Virus record (IMG/VR): IMGVR_UViG_3300037584_004428
Location: 1 to 59,687 of that record
Length of the DNA stretch: 59,687 nt
Strand: one strand, 5' to 3'
From: a virus
Part shown: piece after piece, positions 1-8,052 of the stretch
How the letters are laid out: every line of letters begins with the position of its first letter
Numbering within the stretch: position 1 is the stretch's first letter
Made by a program: the position numbers and the translations under genes
The notes under the pieces: generated by a model
The model's input: the letters and a program-made list of their open reading frames with translations, nothing else
Database searches by the model: none
Told to the model about the DNA's origin: nothing

Positions 1-2
1 AC

Positions 3-1217
3 AAACACACTTCACACGTAATTAAGAGCTTAGAGAAACAGTCTAAGAAATTGTCTAAGAAAAGACTGCTTGACGTAGCGACGATCTCATCAAACAATGA
101 CAAAGAGATTGGGAAAATAATATACGATACCTATAATAAAGTAGGTCATGACGGACTTGTCACGGTTGAGAACTCACAAGGTCATAACACGTATAGTGAG
201 GTGACAAAGGGGATCCGTGTTGAAAGGGGATATACATCGAACCTCTTTGTGAACAATCAAAAGAAGGACGAGTGTGTGCTTGAGAACGTAAAGGTGCTAG
301 TAGTTGATCAAGAGATTAACAACATACTTAGTATTGAGAAAATATTGAAACCCATTATCAGTAACGGCGACAAACTTCTGATAGTTGGAAATTGCCATAA
401 CAATGTCGTCAATACCCTAGCAGCAAATGTCGTTCGTAACGGTTTGAAAATTTGTAACATAATGCCTCCACAGTTTGGTTACAAGCAACACGAACTAATG
501 AGCGACATCGCGCTAGCGGTCGGTGCGAAATACTTCAGCGAGAAAACAGGTGATGACTTGTCGTTGATTAGTATGGAGGACTTGGGTCATGCTGCCAAAG
601 TAATAGTAGGTAGAGACAATACCATCATTATAAGAAACAACAATGAGGTTGAGGAGATACCGCAAAGAGTTGAGGAGTTATGGGAGCAACACAAGCATAC
701 AAAAATAAAGTCAGAAAAAGATTTTATCTTGCAACGTATAGCGAGTCTTAGTGGCGGGATCGGTGTAATCTATGTTGGAGGGAACTCTGATGTAGAGCAA
801 AAAGAAAAATTCGACCGCGTTGATGACGCGGTATGTGCAGTGCGTTCCGCACTAGAAGAAGGGATAATAGCTGGGGGTGGAGTACCACTACTAAGATTAT
901 CCAAAGAATTGAAAGCTCAGGGTGAAAGTAAAGAGGAATTAGTAGGCGTTAAGATTTTGAAAGACGCTCTTGCAGTTCCTTGCAAACAAATCTTAAGAAA
1001 CGCTGGGGAAAACGAAGACAATGTCATCAAGTTTTTATTAGATGCAAGAAAAGGTTATGATGTAAAGAATCAAAAATTTGGTGATTTATATAGTATGGGT
1101 GTAATAGACCCATTAAAAGTAACAAAGAATGCGCTTATTAATGCTGTATCTGTTGCAACTACAATATTAAGTACGAATGCAATAGTAACATTAGCGAGAA
1201 CATACGATAATAAATAA
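3..1217 (+). CDS. groEL: GroEL-type chaperonin, C-terminal part (5' end outside window)
   Basis: ATP-driven folding chamber subunit (HSP60). The frame is open to the window edge, so about 130 N-terminal residues, including the first part of the equatorial ATP site, are missing. Visible GroEL landmarks in order: VATISSNNDKEIG and VGHDGLVTVE (E. coli VATISANxDxxIG / VGKDGVITVE), apical RGYTSNLFVNN (GYxSPYF), FDRVDDAVCAVRSALEEG followed by GIIAGGGVPLLR, which holds the catalytic Asp region, then GVIDPLKVTKNALINAVSVA. The C terminus stops at TLARTYDNK with no GGM tail. It is followed closely by a 43-aa ORF and groES, so an operon is likely. A phage-encoded copy probably assists folding of capsid or fibre proteins. 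GC falls along the gene from roughly 49% (481-600) to 32% (1081-1200), hinting at mosaic ancestry. A TTG at 51 is internal and not the true start. Confidence 0.95.
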   Translation, partial: KHTSHVIKSLEKQSKKLSKKRLLDVATISSNNDKEIGKIIYDTYNKVGHDGLVTVENSQGHNTYSEVTKGIRVERGYTSNLFVNNQKKDECVLENVKVLVVDQEINNILSIEKILKPIISNGDKLLIVGNCHNNVVNTLAANVVRNGLKICNIMPPQFGYKQHELMSDIALAVGAKYFSEKTGDDLSLISMEDLGHAAKVIVGRDNTIIIRNNNEVEEIPQRVEELWEQHKHTKIKSEKDFILQRIASLSGGIGVIYVGGNSDVEQKEKFDRVDDAVCAVRSALEEGIIAGGGVPLLRLSKELKAQGESKEELVGVKILKDALAVPCKQILRNAGENEDNVIKFLLDARKGYDVKNQKFGDLYSMGVIDPLKVTKNALINAVSVATTILSTNAIVTLARTYDNK

Positions 1218-1224
1218 TAACAAG

Positions 1225-1356
1225 ATGCCAATATATAACGAAATATTCGAGTCATATCGAAGAAAACAAAACGAACTTAACAAAGCTATAGAGATGTTGG
1301 AGAAACATGGGTATATAGTTTACAACAAAGAAAGAATGCATGAAACCAGTAAATAA
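1225..1356 (+). CDS. Small hypothetical protein (43 aa) between groEL and groES
   Basis: Starts with ATG 7 nt after the groEL stop and ends inside groES, overlapping it by 17 nt in another frame. The product, beginning MPIYNEIFESYRRK, is charged and predicted helical (KQNELNKAIEMLEKHGYIVY). No family was recognised. Tight packing and sensible amphipathic composition support translation, but a non-coding spacer cannot be excluded. Confidence 0.5.
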   Translation: MPIYNEIFESYRRKQNELNKAIEMLEKHGYIVYNKERMHETSK

Positions 1357-1597
1357 ATACATAGTAGTAAGAGAGATAGTAGAGGAATATAAAACAGATT
1401 CCGGGTTATTACTATCCTCACAAGATGTAGATACCTATAGATACAAAAAAGGATTAGTATTAAAAGTAGGTAACAATGTAGAGGTCATTAATGAAAATGA
1501 CGTGATATACTATGATAAAGCTGCAGGACATAAAATATTACTACAAGATGAACCGCTTACGATTATTCAGGAGCGTGATGTTGTAGTTGTTTTGTAG
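1340..1597 (+). CDS. groES: GroES-type co-chaperonin (85 aa)
   Basis: Lid subunit that caps GroEL rings. Visible GroES pattern: N-terminal strand KPVNKYIVVREI (like RPLxDRVIVK), a mobile-loop region with the hydrophobic triplet in SGLLLSS (equivalent of GGIVL), then KKGLVLKVGN (RGEVLAVGN), NDVIYYDKAAG (GDxVIFxxxxG) and the ending TIIQERDVVVVL (VLIMxExDILAIV). At 85 aa it is slightly shorter than bacterial GroES (about 97). Its position downstream of groEL and co-orientation support a functional phage chaperonin pair. The last 35 nt overlap the convergent winged-helix gene. Confidence 0.88.
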   Translation: MKPVNKYIVVREIVEEYKTDSGLLLSSQDVDTYRYKKGLVLKVGNNVEVINENDVIYYDKAAGHKILLQDEPLTIIQERDVVVVL

Positions 1598-2036
1598 ATT
1601 CATTTATTTTTTTTATTGCATTACGATATACCTTGTCGGTGTAAGATACATTTTTGTTGAACAGAGGATTTCTTTCTGAAATCTCCTCTCCATTTAACTT
1701 TTTATAAATAGTGTCTATAATTCGTCTTGTCTTATAGGTAAGCTCGTAAAGAGTAGCTTGATTGCCTTTTCTTTTTCTCCATACATGAATCCATCCGTCT
1801 CTAAGCATTCTATCAAAACGATTCACGTCCCAAGACATCAGCTCTTCGTATTCTTTGAAATCTGTTTTTTTGAATAGTTGCTCACTATAAAGGAACAATA
1901 ACATTTCAAGATCTGGAGTAGTTAGTCCGTATTTTGCTTTTACCCAATACCTAATTACTCTCCAGTATTTTAAGTAATCATTAGTTGGTTCTTTCCTGTC
2001 GTAGTTGTTTCTGATTGTAGATTTAATAGTTGTCAA
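1563..2036 (-). CDS. Winged-helix-like DNA-binding protein (157 aa)
   Basis: Probable small transcription regulator. The central part has the look of a MarR-like winged helix: an entry helix with KYWRVIRYWVKAKYGL, a helix ending LEMLLFLYSEQLF, a recognition-type segment DVNRFDRMLRDGWIHVWRKR, and the turn GNQATLYELTYKTRRIIDTIY corresponding to the wing and following helix. Both tails are polar. It is transcribed leftward against groES, with which its 3' end overlaps by 35 nt, and its start overlaps the upstream 82-aa gene by 14 nt, so the two are probably one unit. The fold assignment rests on pattern only. Confidence 0.55.
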   Translation of the reverse strand: MTTIKSTIRNNYDRKEPTNDYLKYWRVIRYWVKAKYGLTTPDLEMLLFLYSEQLFKKTDFKEYEELMSWDVNRFDRMLRDGWIHVWRKRKGNQATLYELTYKTRRIIDTIYKKLNGEEISERNPLFNKNVSYTDKVYRNAIKKINESTKQLQHHAPE

Positions 2037-2271
2037 GATTTATAGTAGATTTAAAATGTTTTAATACAGCGCACTTTTCAAACTCTTCCTTTTCCTCAAA
2101 ATAATTTATCATATGATTTATATCATCAATGTCAATGTACTCGTTGGTTGGATCGAAAGGCAAAATAACATTATCGAGGAATATAGCAACCTCATCAAAA
2201 GAGTGCTTGCCAATTAACAAACTGTAACCAACATCCATTCCGATGTCGTAAGTTTCTAAAAAATCATCCAT
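2023..2271 (-). CDS. Small acidic hypothetical protein (82 aa)
   Basis: Acidic protein, beginning MDDFLETYDIGMDVGYSLLI, ending with a helix of the form INYFEEKEEFEKCAVLKHF, a pattern seen in many small phage proteins of unknown role (FExxEEYEKCAxL). First gene of the short leftward pair; overlaps the winged-helix gene by 14 nt, suggesting translational coupling. It lies back to back with the rightward 73-aa gene, leaving a 50-nt intergenic region that contains the TATCTTTG promoter element. No function can be assigned. Confidence 0.6.
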   Translation of the reverse strand: MDDFLETYDIGMDVGYSLLIGKHSFDEVAIFLDNVILPFDPTNEYIDIDDINHMINYFEEKEEFEKCAVLKHFKSTINLDNY

Positions 2272-2282
2272 AAAATAATTGT

Positions 2283-2290
2283 TATCTTTG
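2283..2290 (+). promoter_or_regulatory. Bacteroidetes-type -7 element TATCTTTG
   Basis: TATCTTTGTA lies 32 nt upstream of the ATG at 2322 in the gap between divergent genes. It matches the Bacteroidetes housekeeping sigma -7 consensus TAnnTTTG. No clear -33 TTTG was found at the usual distance, so this is a -7-only call. Confidence 0.6.
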
Positions 2291-2321
2291 TAAAGATATT
2301 AATAATTTTAAAATCTTAAAA

Positions 2322-2543
2322 ATGAAACAAGGTTACAACGATAGACTTGACGAGTCAATAGGTGGAAGAGACAAGGGCCCAAAAAAACAATCTATGAAAG
2401 ATAGAAGAGATGAGAGTAAGGCTATGTCTAAAAAAATGTACGGACACTCTTATGGAGCTGATAGCGGAATGTCATACAGACACAAGATTCCAGCACACGT
2501 ACACAACGTAAAAGGACACATATCTTCTCTAATCAAGAAGTAA
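2322..2543 (+). CDS. Small charged phage protein (73 aa)
   Basis: Very hydrophilic protein with a signature start (MKQGYNDRLDESIG) followed by DRRDESKAMSKKMYGH and a His/Lys-rich end. From memory, similar GYNDRLDESLG...DRRDES proteins occur in other marine phages next to structural genes, with unknown role. First gene after the 2283 promoter; its stop overlaps the next start (TAATG). Probably virion-associated or DNA-binding by charge, which is inference. Confidence 0.7.
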   Translation: MKQGYNDRLDESIGGRDKGPKKQSMKDRRDESKAMSKKMYGHSYGADSGMSYRHKIPAHVHNVKGHISSLIKK

Positions 2544-2701
2544 TGGCTGGTGGATTTATACAAAAAGCATTTGCACAAGCTAAAAAAAAAGGCACAATAG
2601 GTAAATGTTCAGGTAAAAAACTAGGAAGCAAATCATGCCCTAAAGGATCAAAGGCATATAATTTTGCTATGACATTAAAAAAACTTAGAAAAAAGAAATA
2701 A
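2543..2701 (+). CDS. Lys-rich mini-protein (52 aa)
   Basis: Starts at an ATG overlapping the preceding stop (TAATG) and ends 2 nt before the next ATG. Product about one-third Lys with two Cys (GKCSGKKLGSKSCPKGSKAY), so a small metal- or disulfide-linked basic peptide is possible. Resembles the basic mini-proteins at 14698-15103 in composition. No family recognised; tight coupling is the main support. Confidence 0.6.
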   Translation: MAGGFIQKAFAQAKKKGTIGKCSGKKLGSKSCPKGSKAYNFAMTLKKLRKKK

Positions 2702-2703
2702 TT

Positions 2704-2841
2704 ATGGGCAAATTATTAGTTAAATTTGGAATGTGGATTCAAAACACTTGGTGCAAAGCACTTTGTTGTTGGAATGCATTACTAGCAAAGTTGACTGTTC
2801 AGGTTGACAGTTGCCCAAATAAATTATGTAAGTGTAAATAA
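2704..2841 (+). CDS. Cys-rich mini-protein (45 aa)
   Basis: Starts 2 nt after the previous stop. Six cysteines in 45 residues (C17, C21, C22, C37, C42, C44): CKALCCW in the first half and CPNKLCKCK at the C terminus, separated by a short hydrophobic stretch. This spacing suggests a metal-binding or disulfide-rich peptide. No signal peptide is obvious. Function unknown. Confidence 0.55.
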   Translation: MGKLLVKFGMWIQNTWCKALCCWNALLAKLTVQVDSCPNKLCKCK

Positions 2842-2843
2842 AA

Positions 2844-3002
2844 ATGAGATCAAGAGGATTAGGAGATACTATTTATAAGACGGCTAAAATGATAGGCGCA
2901 GACAAGGTTGCTAAAGCATACGAAAAAGTGACAGGTAAACCTTGCGGTTGTCAAGAAAGAAGAGACACGTTAAATAGACTCCACCCTTATAAAAATAAAT
3001 AA
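2844..3002 (+). CDS. Small protein with CxCxxRxxxLN motif (52 aa)
   Basis: The C-terminal half contains KPCGCQERRDTLNRLHPY. The short pattern CGCxxRxxxLNxxxPY recurs at the end of many small phage proteins encoded among structural genes; no biochemical role is known to me. The N-terminal half is an amphipathic helix (GDTIYKTAKMIGADKVAKAYEK is the core region at residues 8-29). Starts 2 nt after the preceding stop. Confidence 0.65.
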   Translation: MRSRGLGDTIYKTAKMIGADKVAKAYEKVTGKPCGCQERRDTLNRLHPYKNK

Positions 3003-3010
3003 ATAAAAAA

Positions 3011-3274
3011 ATGGCGTATCAAAAATTACAAGCGTATAGAGCAGCACAGGTAACACCAAGTGACACTGCTGATATTCCTGCAGTATCAACTGCAACCGGT
3101 AAAAATTTCGGTTGTTTATTGTATGTAGGAACAGCAGGCAATGTTAAAATTGAAACAGTTGGTGGAGACGAGGTTACCCTAGTAGGTATCAATACAGGAG
3201 CATTCATCCCTGTTCAAGTAAAAAAAGTTTTTGCAACAGGAACTACTGCATCCAACATTTTAGCACTCTGGTAA
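3011..3274 (+). CDS. Virion-associated small beta protein (87 aa)
   Basis: Matches a widespread phage pattern: N-terminal QAYRAAQVTPSDTADIP followed by GCLLYVGTAGNVKIETVGGD and ending FATGTTASNILALW. From memory this YVGxxGxVxVxTxGGDxV...ATGTTAxxIxALW domain occurs in many phages close to tail or head structural genes and is taken to be a small beta-rich virion component. Eight nt from the previous stop; followed by a 47-aa ORF and then the fibre cluster. Confidence 0.75.
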   Translation: MAYQKLQAYRAAQVTPSDTADIPAVSTATGKNFGCLLYVGTAGNVKIETVGGDEVTLVGINTGAFIPVQVKKVFATGTTASNILALW

Positions 3275-3275
3275 G

Positions 3276-3419
3276 ATGCCTATATTCATAGACATAGGAT
3301 TAAATATCGGAAGGAACGTGCAACCTGGATTCCCACCTCCAGGAAGTGATGAAATTATTTCACAACAATCCATACAGATGGTTGACGAAACAAGTAGTGA
3401 CGATTTAATAACGGAATAA
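3276..3419 (+). CDS. Small hypothetical protein (47 aa)
   Basis: Starts 1 nt after the preceding stop and ends 1 nt before the fibre start. Pro/Gly-rich middle (NVQPGFPPPGSDEI) and an acidic C terminus. The IGLNIGRN...PGFPPPG segment resembles tail-associated linker peptides, but no family was recognised. Confidence 0.5.
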   Translation: MPIFIDIGLNIGRNVQPGFPPPGSDEIISQQSIQMVDETSSDDLITE

Positions 3420-3420
3420 A

Positions 3421-5643
3421 ATGGCAATAAAGTTCTCTCAATTTGTAGTTCAGACTGATGCTTCTACACTTAGTCATATTGTGGGCTATGATGGAGTGGA
3501 CAATATTCAGATAACTCCAACTAATTTTTTAAATTCCCTTCTAACAGGCACAGCCGGACAAGTATTGTATTACGATACTACGGGAGTAGCTGGAGAAAAT
3601 GCTTTTTTCTGGGACAATACAAACAAGAGATTAGGTATTGGAACTACTAATCCAATAGAAAAACTTCAAGTTGTTGGCCAGCTTATTTCAAGTGGAAGTA
3701 GTAGTACATCCGCAACAACGGGTGTTGAAAGAGCCATTATGGATTTATCAAATTATAGCGCTACTGATCACTCAGCAAGATTTGGACACTTTAGAGGGGT
3801 AGAATCAGCAGGAGCTGGTCAATTAAGACTTTATACAGACAGTGTAGAGCGTTTAAGAATAGATGCAAGCGGTAACGTAGGTATTGGAACAGCTACTCCT
3901 TCTTCTAAATTAGAAGTAGACGGTGATATGAGCGTTACACCTGGCGGTGTGATTTTATTACCAGACAGTAGTTTTTTGAGATTTGGTACTAGCTCTGACG
4001 CTACTATATATCATGACGCTACAGATACTTATTTTAAAAATTTTACTGGAGACTTAATAATACAAAACAATAAAGACGATAAAGACATAATATTTCAAAG
4101 TGATAACGGCTCAGGTGGTTTAGATACATACTATCGTATAGATGGAAGCGCGCATGAAAACTCTTTTTTCAAACAAATTCATTTATATGATAATGTAAAA
4201 GCTGTTTTTGGTGCTTCTGCTGATTTAAATATTGTTCACGATGGCGCAGATTCTGTTATACAAAACAATACAGGTGATTTAGAAATTCAAAATAGGCAAG
4301 ACGATGGTGATATTGTGTTTAAGTCAGATGATGGAAGTGGTGGTGTTGCTACATATTTTTATTTAGATGGTGGCCTTGCTTCTGGCGGGTCATTATTTAC
4401 TCGTTTTCCAGATAATTCAAACATAGGATTTGGTGATAGTAATGATTTAAGAATTTATCACAATGGTATTAATTCTAATATTGAAAATTTTACAGGTAAT
4501 TTACAGATTATTAATAACAAGGATGATGGTGATATTATTTTTAGAAGCGATAATGGTTCTGGCGGAACTGCAGAATATTACAAAATTGATGGTGGATCAG
4601 TTTTAAATATATTTTATAAAGATGTTTTTCTAGGAGATAATGTTAAATCTTTATATGGTAATTCATCAGATTTACAAATATATCACGATTCTGCTAATAG
4701 TATTATAAAAAATGATGTAGGTAATCTTACTATAAGAAATGACGCAAATGATAAAGATATTGAACTTGCTTCTGATGACGGCTCGGGTGGAGTTGCTGTA
4801 TATTTCTATTTAGATGGAAGTGATGTTATGACTAGGTTTGACAAAAGACTTAGAATGTCTGACGCAGTAGGTTTACAACTAGGTTCAGGTGGTAATTTTG
4901 AAATGTATCATTTTAATGGTGTTACTACTATGGATAATTTTACAGGTAATTTAAGTATAAGTAATCAAAAAGACGATGGTGATATTATCTTTCAGTGTGA
5001 TGATGGTTCAGGTGGAGTTACTACTTACTTTTTGTTAGATGGAAGTCTCGCTGATGGCACTAATAAATTTACACGTTTTCCAGACAACAGTAGAGTTGTT
5101 TTTGGCACGGCTAGTGATTTACAAATATTTCACAATGGTACAGCTTCTTTTATTAATAATAATACTGGAGATTTAAATATTGCAAATTATGCTAATGATA
5201 AAGATATTAGATTCTTCTGTGATGATGGAAGTGGTGGTGTAGTAGAATACTTTAGATTAAGTGGTAGTACAACCAAAATTCAGATAAATAAAGAAATGCA
5301 ATTCTTTGATAATGTCAATGCAACTTTTGGTAATGCTGCGGACTTAAAAATATATCACGATGGCAATAATAGTTATATTCAAGATTCAGGAACAGGTAGT
5401 TTAAAAATACTTGCACAAGATTTTGATTTAACTAACGCGGCGGAATCAGCTTCAATGATTAGAGCTATTGATGGCGCACAAGTTGAATTATATTATGGCG
5501 GTTCTAAAAAATTAGAAACAAAAAGCACAGGTATAAATATTCAGGGAGTAACTGAATACGCGAATAACACAGCGGCTGTAGCAGCAGGACTAGTAGTGGG
5601 AGATGTTTACAGAACAGGAGACGATTTAAAAATAGTACATTAA
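3421..5643 (+). CDS. Tail fibre/spike protein A1, IYHDG-repeat type (740 aa)
   Basis: Long repetitive beta-structural protein, probably a trimeric fibre. Residues 1-75 form the anchor shared with the next two genes (MAIKFSQFVV, SHIVGYDG, NIQITP, GENAFFWDNTNKRLGIGT). Two GNVGIGT-type repeats follow near residues 70 and 150. From about residue 188 there are six full repeats and one partial of roughly 75 residues with the pattern FGxSxDLxIYHDG...NxTGDLxIxN...DDGDIxFxSDDGSGG...YxxLDGS. The end (about 30 residues) reads VGDVYRTGDDLKIVH, a common fibre terminus in marine phages, and lacks a peptidase S74 chaperone. Followed 3 nt later by paralog A2. Confidence 0.88.
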   Translation: MAIKFSQFVVQTDASTLSHIVGYDGVDNIQITPTNFLNSLLTGTAGQVLYYDTTGVAGENAFFWDNTNKRLGIGTTNPIEKLQVVGQLISSGSSSTSATTGVERAIMDLSNYSATDHSARFGHFRGVESAGAGQLRLYTDSVERLRIDASGNVGIGTATPSSKLEVDGDMSVTPGGVILLPDSSFLRFGTSSDATIYHDATDTYFKNFTGDLIIQNNKDDKDIIFQSDNGSGGLDTYYRIDGSAHENSFFKQIHLYDNVKAVFGASADLNIVHDGADSVIQNNTGDLEIQNRQDDGDIVFKSDDGSGGVATYFYLDGGLASGGSLFTRFPDNSNIGFGDSNDLRIYHNGINSNIENFTGNLQIINNKDDGDIIFRSDNGSGGTAEYYKIDGGSVLNIFYKDVFLGDNVKSLYGNSSDLQIYHDSANSIIKNDVGNLTIRNDANDKDIELASDDGSGGVAVYFYLDGSDVMTRFDKRLRMSDAVGLQLGSGGNFEMYHFNGVTTMDNFTGNLSISNQKDDGDIIFQCDDGSGGVTTYFLLDGSLADGTNKFTRFPDNSRVVFGTASDLQIFHNGTASFINNNTGDLNIANYANDKDIRFFCDDGSGGVVEYFRLSGSTTKIQINKEMQFFDNVNATFGNAADLKIYHDGNNSYIQDSGTGSLKILAQDFDLTNAAESASMIRAIDGAQVELYYGGSKKLETKSTGINIQGVTEYANNTAAVAAGLVVGDVYRTGDDLKIVH
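3982..5420 (+). repeat. Six-and-a-half tandem protein repeats in fibre A1
   Basis: In-frame tandem array of about 220-250 nt units encoding the IYHDG/DDGSGG repeat. Copies differ considerably at DNA level (for example IYHDATDTY, IVHDGADSV, IYHNGINSN, IYHDSANSI, MYHFNGVTT, IFHNGTASF, IYHDGNNSY), so the array is old and not slipping. Boundaries are approximate. Confidence 0.8.
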
Positions 5644-5646
5644 GAT

Positions 5647-8049
5647 ATGGCAATAAAATTTTCACAATTCGTAGTAGAAACTAGCGCATCAACGATGAGC
5701 CATATTGTTGGTTATGATGGGGCGGATAATATACAGATCACACCTAACAATTTCTTTACAAGTTTTGTAACAGGTACAACAGGGCAAGTACCCTTTTTTG
5801 GTAGCACAACCTCATTACTTGGTGACGCTGGATTTAATTGGGACAACACAAACAAAAGATTAGGTATTGGAACGAGTAGTCCTAGTGCTAAATTAGAAAT
5901 AGCAGGAGGTGCTGATAGTATAGTATTAGTTACAGGAACTACAATCGCTTCAAGATTAGACATAAAAACAAATTCACATCATAGATTTTTACAAACAATA
6001 GAATCAGATGGTCGATTTAGATTATTTAATCAAGCTACAAATACAGAACAATTAAGCGTATTAAGCGGGGGTAACGTTGGTATCGGAACTACTAGCCCTG
6101 GGACAACCCTTGATGTTGCCGGGACACTAGCATCGTCAGGCATCACGCAGTTGGGAACAGGAGGGTCTAACGTTTTACTTACTTCTACAGGCGCAGGAAA
6201 TGTAGGTATTGGAAATAATAGCCCTAATAGAAAACTAACTGTTTCATCAAGTGGTGTTATTGCCGATTTCATTTCTTCATCAACATCCTCATATGTTGAT
6301 ATTGTAGGTTCAAGCGCACAATTAAGAGCTGGTGTTTTTGGAGGTGTTGTTGGATTTGCTAACGGAACTGGCACTACAGCTGAATTAGCAATAGATACAT
6401 CAGGAAATGTAGGTATTGGAACTAGTAGTCCTAGTTCTACTTTGACTTTAGGAAATGCCACAGACAACGTTGCTGAATTAAGAGTTTTAAGATCTAACGG
6501 TTCTTCTTCGACTTATGCCTCTGTTAACACGATTGGGGGGACAGGTCAATTTGGTTCAAGCGGATCAACAAGAGTCTACAGCACAGGAAACGAAAAATTA
6601 AACTTAAGAACTAATGGGTCAGATAGATTAACGATACTTTCCGGCGGTAACGTAGGTATAGGAACTACTTCGCCTACCGCTAGATTAAATGTTAAATCTA
6701 GTGGCTCAAATCTTGACGAAATATCTTTAACACATTCGGGTAACACAGTAAATATAGCTTCTCTTGGTCAAGAATCAGGACATGGAAGTTTAGTATTACG
6801 AAATAACAGTGGCGCAATACAAACTAGATTAAGTGCTGGTGGCAATAATTCTTATATTTTAAATTCTAATGTAGGTATTGGAACTAGTAGTCCTGTTACT
6901 AAATTACAAGTAGATAGCGCATCAGATTTTAGTGTTGCTTTATCTAAAAGAGGTTCAACATCTAGTGCTTTAAAATTTACTTTATCTAATCCTGCCACAA
7001 CAACTAATACTTGGAAAATAGAACATGATGCTAGCGAGAATTTAAAAATATTTGGTTATAGCGCAGATAATTTGCTTATTTCTACTAACTCTACTGAAAG
7101 AATGCGTATTACTAGTGCGGGCAACGTAGGTATTGGAACTACTAGTCCTGATCATAAGCTTGAGGTGCAAGGAGTAATATCAAGTGCAGACGCAGGTTTA
7201 CAAAAAGCAACTTTTGCAAATGTTGGTAATGATCTAGTTTTAACAGCAAATGCAGATCAAACAAATGTAACAGCTAAGATATTGTTTAATAGCTCCGGGT
7301 CAGGAGGTGGCGCTGTATCAACTAAAATGATCATTGATGGTGCTGGTAACGTAGGTATCGGGACTCCTAATCCTGCAGGTAAACTTCATGTAAAAGATGT
7401 TGGAGCCATATACACGTCTTTATCTGGTTCTGATTCGACTGTTAATTTTATTGAAAACGGTGGTAATCCATGGCGAATAGGAAACAGATCTTCTGATGAT
7501 AGTTTTAGATTTTCTCAAAGCTCTACTTCATTAGGTACTAACGTTAGGGTTACATTTGCTGACGGTGGCAACGTAGGTATTGGAACTTCTTCACCAAGTG
7601 TTAAAACTCATATACAAGGAGGAAATGCTGTAACAGGAGCATTTTATGATGGCTCAACAGTGTTAGCTGTGGAAGACACAAACCCATATATGCAAATAAT
7701 TGGGACTGATGGCGGCAATCAAGCATCATCACTTATTCTTACAACTGTTCCCGCAGCAGGAACAGGAAATAATAAACATTGGGCAGTTCAACATAGAGGT
7801 ACAACACAAAATGGTAATTTCGGTATTTCTTATGATACAACCTCTGCGTCAGGTCAAGATGGTGCTGATGGTACTGATTTATTTGTTATTAACACTACTG
7901 GTAACGTAGGTATCGGAACAACTAGCCCAACAGCTAAGTTAACAGTAGTAGGTTTAGCAGAACATGCAGATAACGCTGCGGCAATTAGTGCGGGATTAAC
8001 GACTGGTGCTTTTTACAGAACCGGTGATTTATTAAAGGTAGTACATTAA
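5647..8049 (+). CDS. Tail fibre/spike protein A2, NVGIGT-repeat type (800 aa)
   Basis: Shares the A1/A3 anchor (MAIKFSQFVV, SHIVGYDGADNIQITP, WDNTNKRLGIGT). The body is built from about ten GNVGIGTTSPxxKLxV motifs spaced 50-90 residues apart, a turn-rich beta-helix-type sequence common in phage fibres. The end (EHADNAAAISAGL, YRTGDLLKVVH) matches the A1 terminus and has no S74 domain. Codes between A1 and A3 with 3-nt gaps, and the junction sequence around both starts is nearly identical, consistent with gene duplication. Probably host surface recognition. Confidence 0.88.
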   Translation: MAIKFSQFVVETSASTMSHIVGYDGADNIQITPNNFFTSFVTGTTGQVPFFGSTTSLLGDAGFNWDNTNKRLGIGTSSPSAKLEIAGGADSIVLVTGTTIASRLDIKTNSHHRFLQTIESDGRFRLFNQATNTEQLSVLSGGNVGIGTTSPGTTLDVAGTLASSGITQLGTGGSNVLLTSTGAGNVGIGNNSPNRKLTVSSSGVIADFISSSTSSYVDIVGSSAQLRAGVFGGVVGFANGTGTTAELAIDTSGNVGIGTSSPSSTLTLGNATDNVAELRVLRSNGSSSTYASVNTIGGTGQFGSSGSTRVYSTGNEKLNLRTNGSDRLTILSGGNVGIGTTSPTARLNVKSSGSNLDEISLTHSGNTVNIASLGQESGHGSLVLRNNSGAIQTRLSAGGNNSYILNSNVGIGTSSPVTKLQVDSASDFSVALSKRGSTSSALKFTLSNPATTTNTWKIEHDASENLKIFGYSADNLLISTNSTERMRITSAGNVGIGTTSPDHKLEVQGVISSADAGLQKATFANVGNDLVLTANADQTNVTAKILFNSSGSGGGAVSTKMIIDGAGNVGIGTPNPAGKLHVKDVGAIYTSLSGSDSTVNFIENGGNPWRIGNRSSDDSFRFSQSSTSLGTNVRVTFADGGNVGIGTSSPSVKTHIQGGNAVTGAFYDGSTVLAVEDTNPYMQIIGTDGGNQASSLILTTVPAAGTGNNKHWAVQHRGTTQNGNFGISYDTTSASGQDGADGTDLFVINTTGNVGIGTTSPTAKLTVVGLAEHADNAAAISAGLTTGAFYRTGDLLKVVH

Positions 8050-8052
8050 GAT

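Noticed and set aside
6030-6467. 145-codon minus-strand ORF in fibre A2
   Set aside because: It is the complement of the repeating NVGIGT codons (Pro/Val/Ile-rich repeats), as are similar ORFs in the other fibres.
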